A DNA stretch of 64,000 nucleotides from contig CP103029.1 of assembly GCA_024752435.1 (NCBI GenBank), forward strand, positions 1,984,001 through 2,048,000, given 5' to 3'. The notes below the pieces were generated by a model that did no database searches, was not told the origin of the DNA, and was given only the letters and a program-made list of their open reading frames with translations. The number at the start of each line of letters is the position of its first letter. The stretch's first letter is position 1. This DNA comes from Allantophomopsis cytisporea (lineage: Eukaryota > Ascomycota > Leotiomycetes > Phacidiales > Phacidiaceae). Positions 12,417 through 24,074 of the stretch are shown in pieces. Position numbers and translations under genes: made by a program.

Positions 12417-14922
12417 TCACTTCTTCTGCCCACGCGCATTCACCTCACCCTTCTCCCCAATGCCTAACTTGATCCTACACTCAGGACAGTACCACTTTGT
12501 AGTCCTGGCCGGCGAAGATGTAAGGCCCACGCATTCCAGATGAAACCATTCTTTCTCACACTACGCAGATGTCAGTAGCACGAACAATATATACATGTGA
12601 AATGCATAATGAACATACCTCGGGATTCTCACAGCCAATCATAGTCCCATAACTAACGCGGTTGCAAACACAATACCTCGGCTCATTAGGATCAATGATA
12701 TTTCCTTCGTCGTCGAACTCATCCCACTCCACAATCTCACCCTTTTGCTTTTTTGGCCTGGATTTCCTGGTTGCGGCCGTTCGTTTCCCGACCGTAACTG
12801 GCGCAGTGCCATCGTTGGTGTTCGTGACTGCTCCCGGAACGGGCTTTTTGCGGCGACTTCGTGTTGGCTGGGTAGCGGGGGTACCGTCTGGCGCGGGAGT
12901 ATTGTGTACTGTGCTTGCACGTCGGGGACGATCGCGGGCCATTGCTGGGGGTTCTAAACTGGCAGCCTTGCTACGAGATGAAGCGCGAGGGGGTTGGAGT
13001 TCAGGGGCGGGAGTGTGGGTGGGGGTGGGGGTAGGAGTGGCTTTCTTAACAGGTGGAATAGGTGTGGCTTCTTTCTTCGCTGGTGCTTCCTTCTTGATGG
13101 TCTTCTTTTCCTTTACTGGTGGAAGGATTGGTGTAGAGGCTTTGCGTTCTTGAATAGCGGGAACTGGTGCTGGGGCTGGTGAGCTGGTCCCCGAAAGTGG
13201 AATATCACCTCTCGTAGAGGGTGCTACACTTCCAAGTGTCTGGTTTGCTGCTGCTGTGGCGATACTACTCTGAGTAGATGGTGGGTTGATTGGCGTTTCA
13301 GTCTTGGCTCTCTTAGGTGGATTAGGCACAGGAGTCTTAGCAGCCTCGACATTCTTATCACCATCCGCCTTCTCACTTTTCTCAGTTTTTTCGGGCTTCT
13401 CGGATTTCTCTGGTTTCTCTGCTTTCTCTGCTTTCTCTGCTTTCTCGGCCTTCTCAGCCTTCTCAGCCTTCTCGGTCTTTTCAGTCTTATCCGTTTCAGC
13501 AGTCTGTTCTCTCTTACGTTTTCTCGCTGGTGTTTTGATCGGTGTCTTTGCAACAGGTGTTTCAGCAGGTTTGGGCTTTGAGAAAAGATCCTTGATGCTC
13601 AATGCTGCTGCTTCAAGCTTGCGTGCAGAAGCCTCGGCTTCTTCGGCAGCAATCTTGGCAAGCTCCTTGGCTTGGTTCTCTCTTTTGAGCTTCTTGGCCT
13701 CATTGAGCTTCATACCACGGTTGCTAAGTTGAACATCAGCCTTACCAAAGGCATCGGCACTGATCTCTCCCTCAGCAAGTACAGTGTTACTTGTACCATC
13801 CTGCGCAGAGGTGTTTGTAGCTCCCTCAGTCTCACCACCATTTGTTGCCCTCCACTTACGATAAGCCTCAATACCTCGGTTCTTCTTTGCAAGCTCTCTA
13901 GCAATCATCGTATCGCTTGGACTCCAAACTGCATTCTTTTTCATTTCTTTTCGTAATGTTGCGAGCTCCCATGCAGTCAATTTCAGCCATGGCGCATCTT
14001 CGCTACCGGGCTGAGCATCGACAGGGGGTGGTTTGAGTTTAGCCAAGGCATTGCTCGTCGAAATGCCTGCTACAGAGCTGTGTACATTTGTGCCCATAGC
14101 TCCTGGTGGACGAGGTCCCCTCGGAGGTTTGGGGGCCTTTTCCTTCTTTGCGACTTTGAGCTTCAGACGAGCCGGAGCCTGACTTACGCCAACATCACTC
14201 CCACTATCCGAACCCGAGTCGAAAGAATCGTAATCAAAATCGTATGGCGCAAGTACTTCTCCAGGAACAGTAATTCTTGGAGCGCGACGCCTGTGTAGTT
14301 TGGGCCGATCTGCGCGAGATCCATCTAATCGTAAAGTAATCTTCGGAGTTTTTGTAACCTGGGTCGCAGTGGATGCCTCTGGTGTAGGTTCGCGAGTCGC
14401 AGGGTATGTCTCTACCATATGATTCAGTCTAGAGACAATGTTCTTTTCGCGATTTCGGTGACGTTCGACATTGTCAGCCAGTCGACAAGTTTCTGCGTAT
14501 GCGAGGCTACGAGCCTTGTGCGATTCGGCGAGTTTTTGTGAGATTTGTAGTCTTAATTTCGTAGCATCTGGCCGTGATTCTATTGGTTGAGTAGGGAGCT
14601 CGCCATAAACTTTGGTAAGGCTATCGACTTCTTCTGAAGCTTCTATGGAAATCTTTTCGAGTTTTTGCACAAGTGTAAGTGAGCGCATGAGGTCGGAGGG
14701 TAGGTATTCGGTGAAATCGAGGAAATCGGTGACCGTCGCTTGTGCATCGGGTTCCGATGGAAGATCCAGTACCATATCATTCTTTAGATGATTGATGTTT
14801 CTCACTGCCGCGGCGAGTGCATCACCGCTGTCGTCGATATGCATGGCGGGTGATGAAGGTTGAGCCATTGCGGATGGTTTGTTTGATTGCGCTGCAGTGG
14901 TTGAAGTCGCAGAACCATTCAT
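12417..14922 (-). CDS. ING-family PHD-finger chromatin protein
   Basis: About 815 aa from exons 14922-12619 and 12560-12417 (58-nt intron with TAG acceptor, phase 0). The N-terminal ING domain (about residues 45-165, including LPSDLMRSLTLVQKL and the helical run around LADNVERHRNREKNIVSRL) and the C-terminal C4HC3 PHD finger (about 750-802, YCVCNRVSYGTMIGC to WYCPECRIKLG) are clear. ING proteins such as Yng1, Yng2 and Pho23 read H3K4me3 for histone acetyltransferase or deacetylase complexes in the nucleus. Which subfamily this is cannot be told from sequence alone. The middle is long, disordered and basic, with an EKA/EKP repeat. The ATG at 14922 is the conservative start; an 11-nt upstream exon (15366-15356) spliced to 14977 would add 22 residues in frame. 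Confidence 0.88.
13380..13490 (-). repeat. 9-bp coding repeat (EKA/EKP/EKT) in the ING gene
   Basis: Successive nine-base units read as Glu-Lys-Ala, Glu-Lys-Pro, Ser-Glu-Lys or Thr-Glu-Lys on the minus strand, about twelve copies in a charged disordered linker. It is probably length-polymorphic. Confidence 0.85.
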
Positions 14923-16628
14923 TGAATTTTCAGGAAGTCGAACACGGCAACTCCATATGCCCTCAGCTTCTAACCACCTGTATATGTTAAAGAGAAATCG
15001 GGTCAGTCTTGAATAAAATGCACAAAAAGGTGAAATCAAGATCAAGTAGCTGTTCGTCAAGGTGAATGGTATCGAGGGAGAATTAAAGCTGGGGAACGCG
15101 TGAAATCGCGAGTCGGCCTTGTGCGGCTCTCCGGGTGGTGGCTAGGCTAGAGCCCAACACCAGCAATCAGCAGCACTAAGACGAGGCAAAGGTGATGCGC
15201 ATTGTGGATATGCTGAAGTGCGAAATGCCCACCAGTCTAGCCTTTCTCCACACCAAAGACTCGCGCAGACAGGGGAGATTCGATGAGAGAGAGAGATAAT
15301 CAAGAATGGATGCAGGATAGGAAACAAAATAAGACTGCATCGAAGAACGACATACCTTCTACTCATTTTTCGTTCTATTTTGATATCGAAATCATGAACT
15401 AAATTACGAGAGGGGGTCGAATCAATCGCGGACGTGTTTGTTATTTGAGTCGAAACGCGACGGGCCTTTTGCCACAGGGAGAGCAGCTCGCCTCCAACCT
15501 TGCGTGATCGTCGACTTGGATGTCCGGAGTACGCTGACAAGGTATGTCTCTATCGAGGAACTCCAACGTTATGAAAGAGTGACTGAGGGGAACCGAATCA
15601 CTGATGATGCGTAAGGAAGGAGGACGACAAGGGAGCCAATATTTCGAAGAATAAAGGTTCAGAAAACAACATGTAAGTGTAGCAACAGCGGTGATTATGA
15701 CATGAGTATTATTTGATGGTTCATGAATGGATGCATGACTCAGCGAACCAAGTGTCTCTGATAGAGATGGCGAGGTGGAGAGGCACAGCAGAAAGGTCAG
15801 GTGAAGAAAGAGAGGGCGATGGACAGAGAGGGTGCGAGTTGAGGTGGTGGATATGAGAGGTCATCAACTTGAATACATCCAAAGCTGAGGGCTTTGATTT
15901 TGTGTGATGGCAGAGGCTGTATAAAGATTTATGATGTATCTCTTTATTGTCTCTGTTGTCTCTGGTTGTCTCCATATATCTTTCTATCTGGCTCTCTCCT
16001 TTTTTTCCGGCAATCTGGGGCTGTCTCAGTCGATATTTGTGAGAGATATAGCTTTGACTTTTTTGGCCGTCATACGAATCTCCTCATATCATATACGATA
16101 GGAGGAAGTGGGCGTGCACTCATTTAAGGGAAAAAAGATAAGCTCAGGCTGTTTTGGCAGTTGGGGGGGACAAGGCACTTTGGCGGTTCTCACGCTCTCA
16201 ATCATGTGACCATGTTGCTTCAGCTTTCAGATGAAGGAAGTTGAATGTCGAACGTCGTCCATGCTACTACTACTCTCGCCTAACACAACATGAGAGAACG
16301 AAAGAAGCATCGAGCTTGCATCGTAGCTCGTGTATCATGCAAGAACGCGGCCATGGCTTCTGCAGTGATTCTTTGCCGGATAGCGACTGATAATCTCTTA
16401 TTTTAGAACTTCCAATCATTTCGCACTTGAGTTTGCTTTTTGCATTTTCCATTTCTCAATACAACAACAGTAATTCGTGCGAATTTCAAGACCTCACTTT
16501 CACCTCTTCCTCTTTGTCCTGGTACCGTCCTTGTACATACCTTCACGCCCAAGTAATCATCCACGACTTTCTCTTTTCTTTTCCCACCTCATCGCATTAC
16601 CATTTTCGTTTTTACCCATTGATCCAAG
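14923..16628. promoter_or_regulatory. Divergent promoter region of the ING gene and the Gfd2-like gene
   Basis: About 1.7 kb between divergent starts. On the minus strand, a strong GTATGT donor at 15355 and a CAG acceptor at 14978 mark a probable leader intron of the ING transcript. On the plus strand the last 130 bases before 16629 are strongly pyrimidine-rich (runs of CTTTCTC and TTTTC), typical of a fungal 5' leader. No independent gene is supported between them. Confidence 0.5.
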
Positions 16629-19041
16629 ATGGCCTCGAGATTCGAACGTCTCCAGAACCTCCTGGGCCAGGAGGATGTCTATGAGCAGAAGGAGGTCGAA
16701 CAGGAAAACTTGAAGTATGCTTCTAGTGAGTCCGATGATGACGAGAAAATCCTGAACATTGCTTATAGTAAAGGCGGCGAGATTGAACAGCCTCTCGGAT
16801 ACGCAAGAGGTATGTCTTTTACAGTACATGTCGAGAAAACTTATTCATTGTGTTTACTTTAGAAAATCGTGCGAAGGCTGTGGTGAAGTTACCGCCATAC
16901 GATCTGAAAGTTGGTGGACTTGCTCCACCACATGAGATTTTCTGCTCGTTGCAATCGGTTGTAAAATACCCATACAACTATATCGGGGAGAAGAACCGTG
17001 AACGCGTAAGTCTCCTCACATGAGGATCATCTCACTTCTCTGGGCGAAATTTTGCCAACAACTTTGCTCACATGATCTAGGTTGCAGGAGGCTATTTTAC
17101 CAAAGGCAAGGTATACGATCAGCCTTGGGACCTGTAAGTACACAAAACATTTATTCGAATTATACAGAAGGCTCTACCTACTTCAAGTTCGACTCGAACA
17201 CAGGCACCCGCTTCCACGCTTTATCTTCCTTTGATATAGAAAACTTGTTTCATTTCATTGTTAACCTCTGCAATACTTATATTCACTTTCTCACATTACA
17301 ACCTCCAGCTTCTACATCTATCCGCCAGAAGATATATCCACCAAGGCCATACTTCTCGTTCCGTCCAGGCAGCTTGAAAACTTTCTTGCCATCATCAACT
17401 ACAACCTCGGCACGCAACTTGCTATACCTTACGACTCCGGATTTTTGATATCCTTCACCGAAGAAGGTATCCAACGTCCCCGCTATCTTGGTCACTCTCA
17501 TAATCGTGACATGTCGGATGTTCTCAAGCAAGCTGTACTTCCGGCATCCTACAAACCGAACGGTGAACCTCCTCTCGAATATACTGATCGTTCTCTGGCG
17601 GCTTTCAGGAAGAAGATCGAGCTCCTCCATGAAAATGAGAAGAAGAAAAAGAAAGCCAACAAGGACAAAAGAAACGCGGCGAAGAGAGAGCGCCAACTGC
17701 AATGGAACGTTTCGGTCAAGCGAGTCCAAATTTACTTGGGTATCGGAAAAAGTGATTTCGAAATGGATAAGGAGGCGCGAATGGGATTGGACGACAGCGA
17801 GTTGCAGTGGGGAGAAGTTGAATCAGTAGTTGATGCAGCTATGGCGAAGGTTTCGTTGAAATACGCCTTTGATGCCGACAAAGCACCAAAATGTGTACCA
17901 GAAGAGGGCGTAATCTTTATCAGTGTCGATGTTGAGGCCTGGGAGCGAAACCATAATCTGGTAACAGAAGTCGGTGTCGCCACTCTTGATACCAACGACA
18001 TTTTCAATGTTGCGCCAGGAGAGAATGGCATCAATTGGAGACAAGCTATCCGTGCCAGACACTTTCGTGTTGTGGACCGTAGACACTTGAATAACCATGA
18101 GTTCATCCAAGGATGTGCAGATAAATTCGAGTTTGGGTATGTATCTCGACAAAGAGATTGAGCTCTCGCTAACGGACAACAGTGAGAGTGAATGGGTAGA
18201 CAGTTCTAATTTAGCACAAGTAGTTGCTTCCTGTTTCAAAGAGCCTTACTCAGGGCCTCACGAACCCGTATCTGACTCTACTGGCATCCCCAAGACACGA
18301 CAACTTGTTCTCGTAGGGCACGACCTAAAGCAGGACATTCAGTATCTGAAGAAGATCGGCTACGATCCTGGAAACCTCGGTAATGTCAAGGAGAACATGG
18401 ACACAGCATCCATGTATCGTTCCCTTATGAGAGAAGCAGATCCCCGGAGCTTAGGTTACATTCTTGCTAACTTGGGAATTACTGGTTGGTATCTTCACAA
18501 CGCCGGTAATGATGCGGTCTATACTTTACAGGCTATGTTGGGCATTGCAGTCAAGGAAATCGGTATGAGGGACGATGAGGAGGCGAAGGAAAAGCTGATG
18601 GCGCAGCGTATCCAAGAATCTGTTGCGAATGCCATCCAGAACGAGTTGGAGCAGGCTGCATCATGGGAGTCGGATGGTGAAAATCCTCCTAATGGCGAGG
18701 TTCAAGAACCTACTTCGAGCAGTGAAAATTCTTCAGTCGAGGCCCAGCTCAAGAAACTCACACTCATTGATCCCAATGACCCGGAGACTCCAGACACATC
18801 GGACCACCCTCAATTTCCTCATCCAACAAAGAAAGCTGCCAGCGGAAAGTGCAAGCAGCTCGCCAAGCAGGCAGTAAGAGGCGAAGAGAAGAAGGTAATC
18901 CAGATGGTAGCTAACAGAGCAGAGTTCGACGAGGAGCTATTGGTTGCCATGGAGAGCATCGTCGCAGGTAACTTTACAGATAAGGACAAGAAATTTTTGG
19001 AAGGCGAGATTGTGAGATGTAGGGAGTTGAGCGAGAAGTAA
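16629..19041 (+). CDS. Gfd2/YDR514C-like protein with DEDDh exonuclease-type domain
   Basis: About 687 aa from exons 16629-16809, 16863-17005, 17081-17133, 17309-18136, 18183-19041, all in phase. Residues 1-125 are acidic and then unfamiliar (ENRAKAVVKLPPYDLKVGG). There is a Lys-rich coiled stretch near 225-250 (EKKKKKANKDKRNAAKRER). The RNase H-fold exonuclease domain spans about 325-530: motif I FISVDVEAWE (D and E), motif II LVGHDLKQDI (D), and motif III HNAGNDAVYTLQAM (H and D). All DEDDh residues look present, which suggests an active 3'-5' nuclease. Yeast relatives (Gfd2, YDR514C) are poorly characterised, with Gfd2 linked genetically to mRNA export factor Dbp5. The 175-nt fourth intron is long for this window. 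The ATG context CCAAGATGG is good. Confidence 0.85.
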
Positions 19042-19354
19042 ATTGGAGGACTGTACTAGACTTGCCTGGCTTCACTGTACTGCCTGACTTTCTCCCAAAT
19101 AGCTTCTTGGTTCCTAGCATTGCATGGATTTTGCTTAATCATAGATTACGATTCACAGAGGCGTAGAATCAGACTTGATTATTCATTCATTGAGGAGAGA
19201 TCCTTCCAAATCGTCATAGTGACTTCCATCCCAACCCAAACTCCGCGCTGATGCAAGCAATATTTATACAAGCCCTGCAGCTTCTTCCTACCAGACCGGC
19301 TTTCTTCAACCATGCCATTGAAACATATCTTACGTTCTTCCCTTATGAGCGTCT
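19042..19354. other. Convergent 3' flank between the Gfd2-like gene and PAM18
   Basis: About 310 bases of ordinary AT-leaning sequence holding the ends of two convergent transcripts. No gene or repeat is seen. Confidence 0.5.
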
Positions 19355-19796
19355 TTAACTCGATCCCTTCTCCAAGAACTGCTTCGCCTCGTTCACCTTT
19401 GTAGCGAGATATGGGCTTCCTCCACGATCAGGGTGGTTCAACATCATGAGAGTGCGGTGCTGTTTGCGAATCTTCTCCTTTGTCAATGTTCGTTCCCTAC
19501 ATCCTGTTAGTATCTGTCGAAGGTGTCCAATCCCGCTTGCGCCACAAGGTCAGTCGACGGGTACATACGAGAGTTGAAGAATCAATGCAGCCTCTCTCTT
19601 GTTCATCTTAGGTTCGAAACCACCTTTGTAGAATGCCTTTCCGAGCGCGCCCGCCTTGCCGCGGGATTTCTGGAGGGCTACCATTCCTGCTCTTCCCTGA
19701 TGAATGTCAGTATTGCGTGAGTAAGATTTAAACATGGAGTCGTACGAAGAAAGCTGCGGCAGCAACGCCGACACCGATAGCAATGACAGAGGCCAT
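19355..19796 (-). CDS. PAM18: PAM18/TIM14, J-protein of the mitochondrial import motor
   Basis: 106 aa from exons 19796-19746, 19696-19569, 19496-19355, in phase. It starts MASVIAIGVG, a short N-terminal membrane segment, then GRAGMVALQKSRGK and KAFYKGGFEPKMNKREAAL, the conserved Pam18 link. A J-domain follows with HPD intact in LNHPDRGGSPYLATK and ends KQFLEKGSS. Pam18 sits in the inner mitochondrial membrane and stimulates mtHsp70 in the presequence translocase motor together with Pam16. The length is normal. The second intron carries a perfect TACTAAC branch site 5 nt before its acceptor region. The gene shares a short divergent promoter with RLP24. Confidence 0.96.
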
Positions 19797-20115
19797 GACG
19801 AATTCTGGAGATGCGATGTATGCAGTTAATCCGAGGGTTATGGGAGTGCAGTATAGATGAGGACAGCAGGAACAGAGGCGCAATCGATTTTCCAGATATT
19901 CCAGCCGTCGCCGGCGCGAGGGCGACTTTTTGGGACGGGCGGACGGCGCCCGGGAAAATGCCGCTAAGTCACGTGCAGCGGCCCTGGTCCAAGCACTTAT
20001 CGCAAATTTATCTCTGGCGAAGAGTTCCCTACTGCTAAAAAAGATTCGGCGAGACGAAACTGAACTTCGTCCTCGACATCCACCTCACCCCGCCGACGAC
20101 GACTCCCCCGCAACC
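19797..20115. promoter_or_regulatory. Bidirectional promoter of PAM18 and RLP24 with a CACGTG box
   Basis: Only 319 bases separate the divergent ATGs of a mitochondrial import gene and a ribosome-biogenesis gene. The sequence is GC-rich around 19900-19990. A CACGTG palindrome at 19970-19975 is the core of Cbf1/bHLH binding sites; its use here is inference. Confidence 0.55.
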
Positions 20116-20788
20116 ATGAGAGTCGAGACGTGTTATTTCTGTTCCCAGCCCTGCTATCCCAGCAAGGGCATTACATTCGTGCGCAACGATGCACGCCTCT
20201 TCCGATTCTGTCGGTCGAAGTGCCACAAGAACGTAAGTCATAGACGGCGGCATTTCCAGGCGAAGCAGAAGAGGCCGAAGATGCATGATATGCCTGACTG
20301 AACACCGTGCTGATTATCTGCCGCAGTTCAAGATGAAGCGTAACCCCCGTAAGCTCAAATGGACCAAGGCCTTCCGCAAGTCGGCCGGCAAGGAGATGGT
20401 TGTCGACTCGACGCTCACATTCGCGGCCCGCCGCAACGTACCGGTGCGCTACAACCGCGACCTTGTGGCCACGACGCTCAAGGCCATGTCGAGGGTGTCT
20501 GAGATCCGCCAGCGCAGAGAGCGTGTCTTCTACAAGAAGAGAATGGAGGGCAACAAGGAGCGCCAGAAGGCGGCGGACCGCAAGCTCGTCGCTGAGAACG
20601 AGCACTTGCTTCCGAAGATGCGCGCTAGCGAGCGCAAGGCTCTTGAGGAGGCTGGCGAGCTGGTCGATGAGAATGAGGTGCCAAGACAGACTTCCAAGGT
20701 GTTTGGCAAGCAGAAGGAGAGAGGACAGAGGAGAATGTTGGTTGATGGTGGTGTGGAGGGCGAGGGTGATGAGATGGAGATGGATTGA
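20116..20788 (+). CDS. RLP24: RLP24, 60S pre-ribosome assembly factor (L24e-like)
   Basis: 192 aa from exons 20116-20232 and 20327-20788 (intron after residue 39, phase 0). It begins MRVETCYFCSQPCYPSKG and has the L24e four-cysteine zinc site (CYFC...CRSKCHKN), followed by the basic KMKRNPRKLKWTKAFR segment shared with L24e. The long C-terminal extension (residues about 70-192) distinguishes Rlp24 from ribosomal L24 and in yeast recruits and activates the AAA-ATPase Drg1 on nucleolar or cytoplasmic pre-60S particles. Length matches the family. The second exon is noticeably GC-richer than neighbouring genes and uses C/G-ending codons, consistent with high expression. Confidence 0.96.
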
Positions 20789-21643
20789 GGAAATGGGATT
20801 CTCTGATGGGGCTTTTTCTAATCAGACTTGGTCTGCATGGCGTTCAGGATGTCAAAATGGAGTTTGGGCTGAGACCTTGCACAACTGGTGCTACAGAGAC
20901 GACAATACAATATCTGTCATGTGGAAATTCTGCTTCAGAACCTGATGAAGTTCAGCTTATGTGACAATGCAAGAGGATTTGTTGCTCCCTAGAATAAGAT
21001 TTTCATATCATTGTTCTCATTCAATGTGTTCCGTGAGATATTGGTAGTAGAATTGTCTAGTCCATATTTATGCTGCCATAGAATCAATTATATCAGTATC
21101 TGATCATTTTGCAAATTTCAACATTGAAATAATTCCTATTTCGAGGAGGTGTCTTTCGAAGAAAAGCATTCTTGAAAACAACTCCTTGTTTATTCTACAA
21201 TTAGTGCTGATCTTATTCTGAAGAACGACATCTAGAATAACATTCCAGTCGACAATCACCTCCCTGCTTCAATTTGCTCCATATCTTGTAACAATACAAA
21301 TGTCAGAACTCTCTCATCCTCTAAAACAAGTTCACCACTGAAATCAGTCTTTCGTGAAGTCCATTCTCGATTCAATGCTATATCTCGCTCAAACCTCACA
21401 TCTCATGAAACCAGCATCTCGCACACCAAGAACCAGATAATACATGATTCATTGATATAAGAACTCAATCTAGATAGAGCCATAGCAAATCTCCCAGGAA
21501 CTCCACACAACTAGACCAAGTCCACTCCATCAATCAGAAGATTGACCAGATCCTCGAAGACTCAAAAGCATACTGAACATCTAAATCCGATCAATCCACA
21601 AACACACCTATACAACCATACAGAAGCACTTCAGGCCAAACCC
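20789..21643. other. Convergent intergenic, AT-rich
   Basis: About 850 bases between the ends of RLP24 and the membrane-protein gene. AT content is visibly higher than in the flanking genes. No ORF with protein character, repeat array or RNA gene is recognised. Confidence 0.5.
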
Positions 21644-22819
21644 CTACACATCACCAACAAGTCCTAAAGCCAGACCCGTAATGCCCGCCGCAGCGCTCCA
21701 AACCGACGCGTAAACAGCCGCGCCAGGACCCTCAACACCCTCAACAGTCATGTAGCTCTGCACAAAGGTATTTCCACCAACGAGCGCCATAACGAGAGCA
21801 GTACGGCGGATCACGCACTTGGTTCTGGCGTCCCATCCCCAGAAGTTGTGCACGACCGTCTCCCACAGGGTAGCGGTAGCGGGGTTCCAGCCCTTGAGGT
21901 GGCCGACGGAGGGGGAGATGGCGGTGGCGGGGGTGAAGATGAAGGATTTGGCAGCGAGGCCGAGGGCGAGCGTTGTGGGGAGGAGGGAGATTGGCGTGGC
22001 GGTGTGGGCGGGGGCGATGGTGGGGATGTCGTTGAAGTAGGTTACGAGCGTTGTTGGGAGGAAGGTGAGGTATGAGGTGTAGATGGTCACCGAGTAGATT
22101 GCCGCTGAGAGGAGGGTGGTGATGGTCTGCACTGGGAGGTTGGTTACGATTTCGCGGTTGGGTACGGCGATTGAGGGCTCAGATGTTGAGGCTGTGTGGG
22201 CGAGGGAGAGTGGGCGTAGCAGGCGGAAGGGGACGTAGGTTGCTGCTGCATCGATCAGAAGTGATAAGATGGCAGTGCTGTTATGCACTTCGTAGAAGGT
22301 CGTGAGAAGGTAAAGCTATCTTGATCAGCGCCGGAGTTCACATAAGCTCATCATCCAAACTTACAGGAGGAGCATGGCTAAGCACCATCAAAGAAGCCAA
22401 GTCATAGCCATCGAAGCCAGCATACCAACCAATAGCCAATTCAAGTCTAGAACACGAGAAGAAAAAAAAGAATCAGCATCATTTCAGATCAAAGTCCACA
22501 TCCCAATTTTCATCATCGCAACCCTCCCCTCACCACTCCCCAAAACTCAGAAAAAATCACAACCCAACATGAAAAAAACTTACGATCTCCACCCCACAAG
22601 CGCACCAACCTCCCACCACTCATTCAAACTACGACTGACAGCCGCCAAATCGCCCGAGATCCACTCGGCAGCAAAAGAGTACAGCAGCGAGCTGCTGGCC
22701 AGGCTGAGCGCGACGACCAGCGGGAAGCGGATGGGCGCCGGGAGTTTAGAGGCGACGGCGTCGCCGCGGTAGACGACGTCGTGGGTCTTGGTCTTGACCT
22801 TCGTCACGGCGGAGGACAT
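21644..22819 (-). CDS. Conserved multi-pass membrane protein of unknown function
   Basis: About 329 aa from exons 22819-22584, 22446-22365, 22315-21644, phase-consistent (introns 137 and 49 nt). I do not recognise the family. The N-terminus is short and polar (MSSAVTKVKTKTHDVVYRGD). Hydrophobic stretches follow at about residues 32-52 (FPLVVALSLASSSLLYSF), 95-125, 165-185, 190-220 and near the C-terminus (AAAGITGLALGLVGDV). Segment WNPATATLWETVVHNFWGW lies between helices. It may sit in an internal membrane; nothing shows which. The exon 3 coding strand is rich in GC-ending codons. The start is the only ATG compatible with the frame. Confidence 0.75.
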
Positions 22820-23557
22820 GATGGGCGGAGGAGTTGCGGAGTTGCGAAGCTGCGGAGGATCGTGGGTTCGTGTGGTGTGGTGTAGTGAAGATAGGTAGAT
22901 AGGTAGGTAGGTAGGTAGTCGTGAAGACAACAACGATGAGATAGCAACAGAGATCCACGATCCAACAGAAGTATTAAAAAATTCGCGACGATAGTGGGGT
23001 GAGTAGATGGAGTGGACGTGGATTGGGAGTGCGCGTACAAGAAAAGTTGCTCTGCTCTGCTCTGCTCTGCTTTGCTTTGCTCTACTCAGCTTTGCTCTAC
23101 TCAGCTTTGCTTGCTTTGGTCATGGCGCGAGGAAAATCAACAGTGACGTCGCCTTTTTGATTTTCAGCCTGAGCACGCACTTCGTCGACCTCGCGTTTCC
23201 CCGTCAACACTACACTACACTACACTACACTACGACGAGTCGCTCTACCTTAAGTCGACTCACACCCAAGTGACGGTGCTATCTGCCCTTCCTTTCCCTT
23301 CCCTTCTTCCCCTTCCCCTTCCCCTTCCCTCTCCCTTCCGCCTCCGCCTCCGCCTCCCCCTCCCCCGCATTCTTAACTGTCGATCTCCCACGCTATCCCA
23401 GCTCGATAATTAAGTTAGAGTACATTAATTGCTAGGGGATGGGACGGGCTCTAGCACTATTCGAGTAGATGCTTTACGGTTCAATGTCGTGCGTTTTAAA
23501 CTCACATTGACTGACTGAATAAATGGACGATTGCAGGCTGTTAAGGTATCATCTCTT

Positions 23558-23596
<39 letters not shown>

Positions 23597-24074
23597 CTAA
23601 AACTATCATAAACATCCAGAGTGTTCGTCTTCCTCGACTGTAGTCTAAGACTTCAAGTCCGAAGAATATTCACTTATCGACATCCACAACCAGTCCCGCT
23701 CAACGCATGTCAAAACTCCCTTTAACCCGAGTGAGGTCGAGCTGAGAATGTTCGATTCCAAGTCCAAATCTCCTCTGGGTGGATGAGTTAACACAAGCGG
23801 AGCCCATTTCTTCCTTCCACCCCAATTCCAGACAAAATACCATCCTCCCATACAAATCACATCATCATCACACGCAAGATATACAATCAACCTCTCCCAC
23901 CTCTCTCTCCACACACATAGAAAACCAGAAGAGGTAGAATAAAATAAGAACGAAGATAGAAACCAGAACAGTAGAAACAATGTCTGTGTTTGTCATAAAT
24001 AACCTTCCATGATACAGTGAGCTGAGCTCCGACCCAAATCCGTATCGTCGAGTATACGAATGTGCTGCCTCACT
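22820..24074. other. Repeat-rich intergenic
   Basis: Contains a run of simple repeats in order: GTAG-type units at 22900-22920, CTCTG/CTTTG units at 23050-23120, ACACT units at 23205-23233, a polypyrimidine tract at 23281-23375, and an AC dinucleotide array at 23561-23595. It holds the promoter of the membrane-protein gene at the low end and the 3' flank of the C2H2 gene at the high end. No gene is seen. Confidence 0.6.
23561..23595. repeat. (AC)n microsatellite, about 17 units
   Basis: Uninterrupted AC dinucleotides. Confidence 0.95.
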
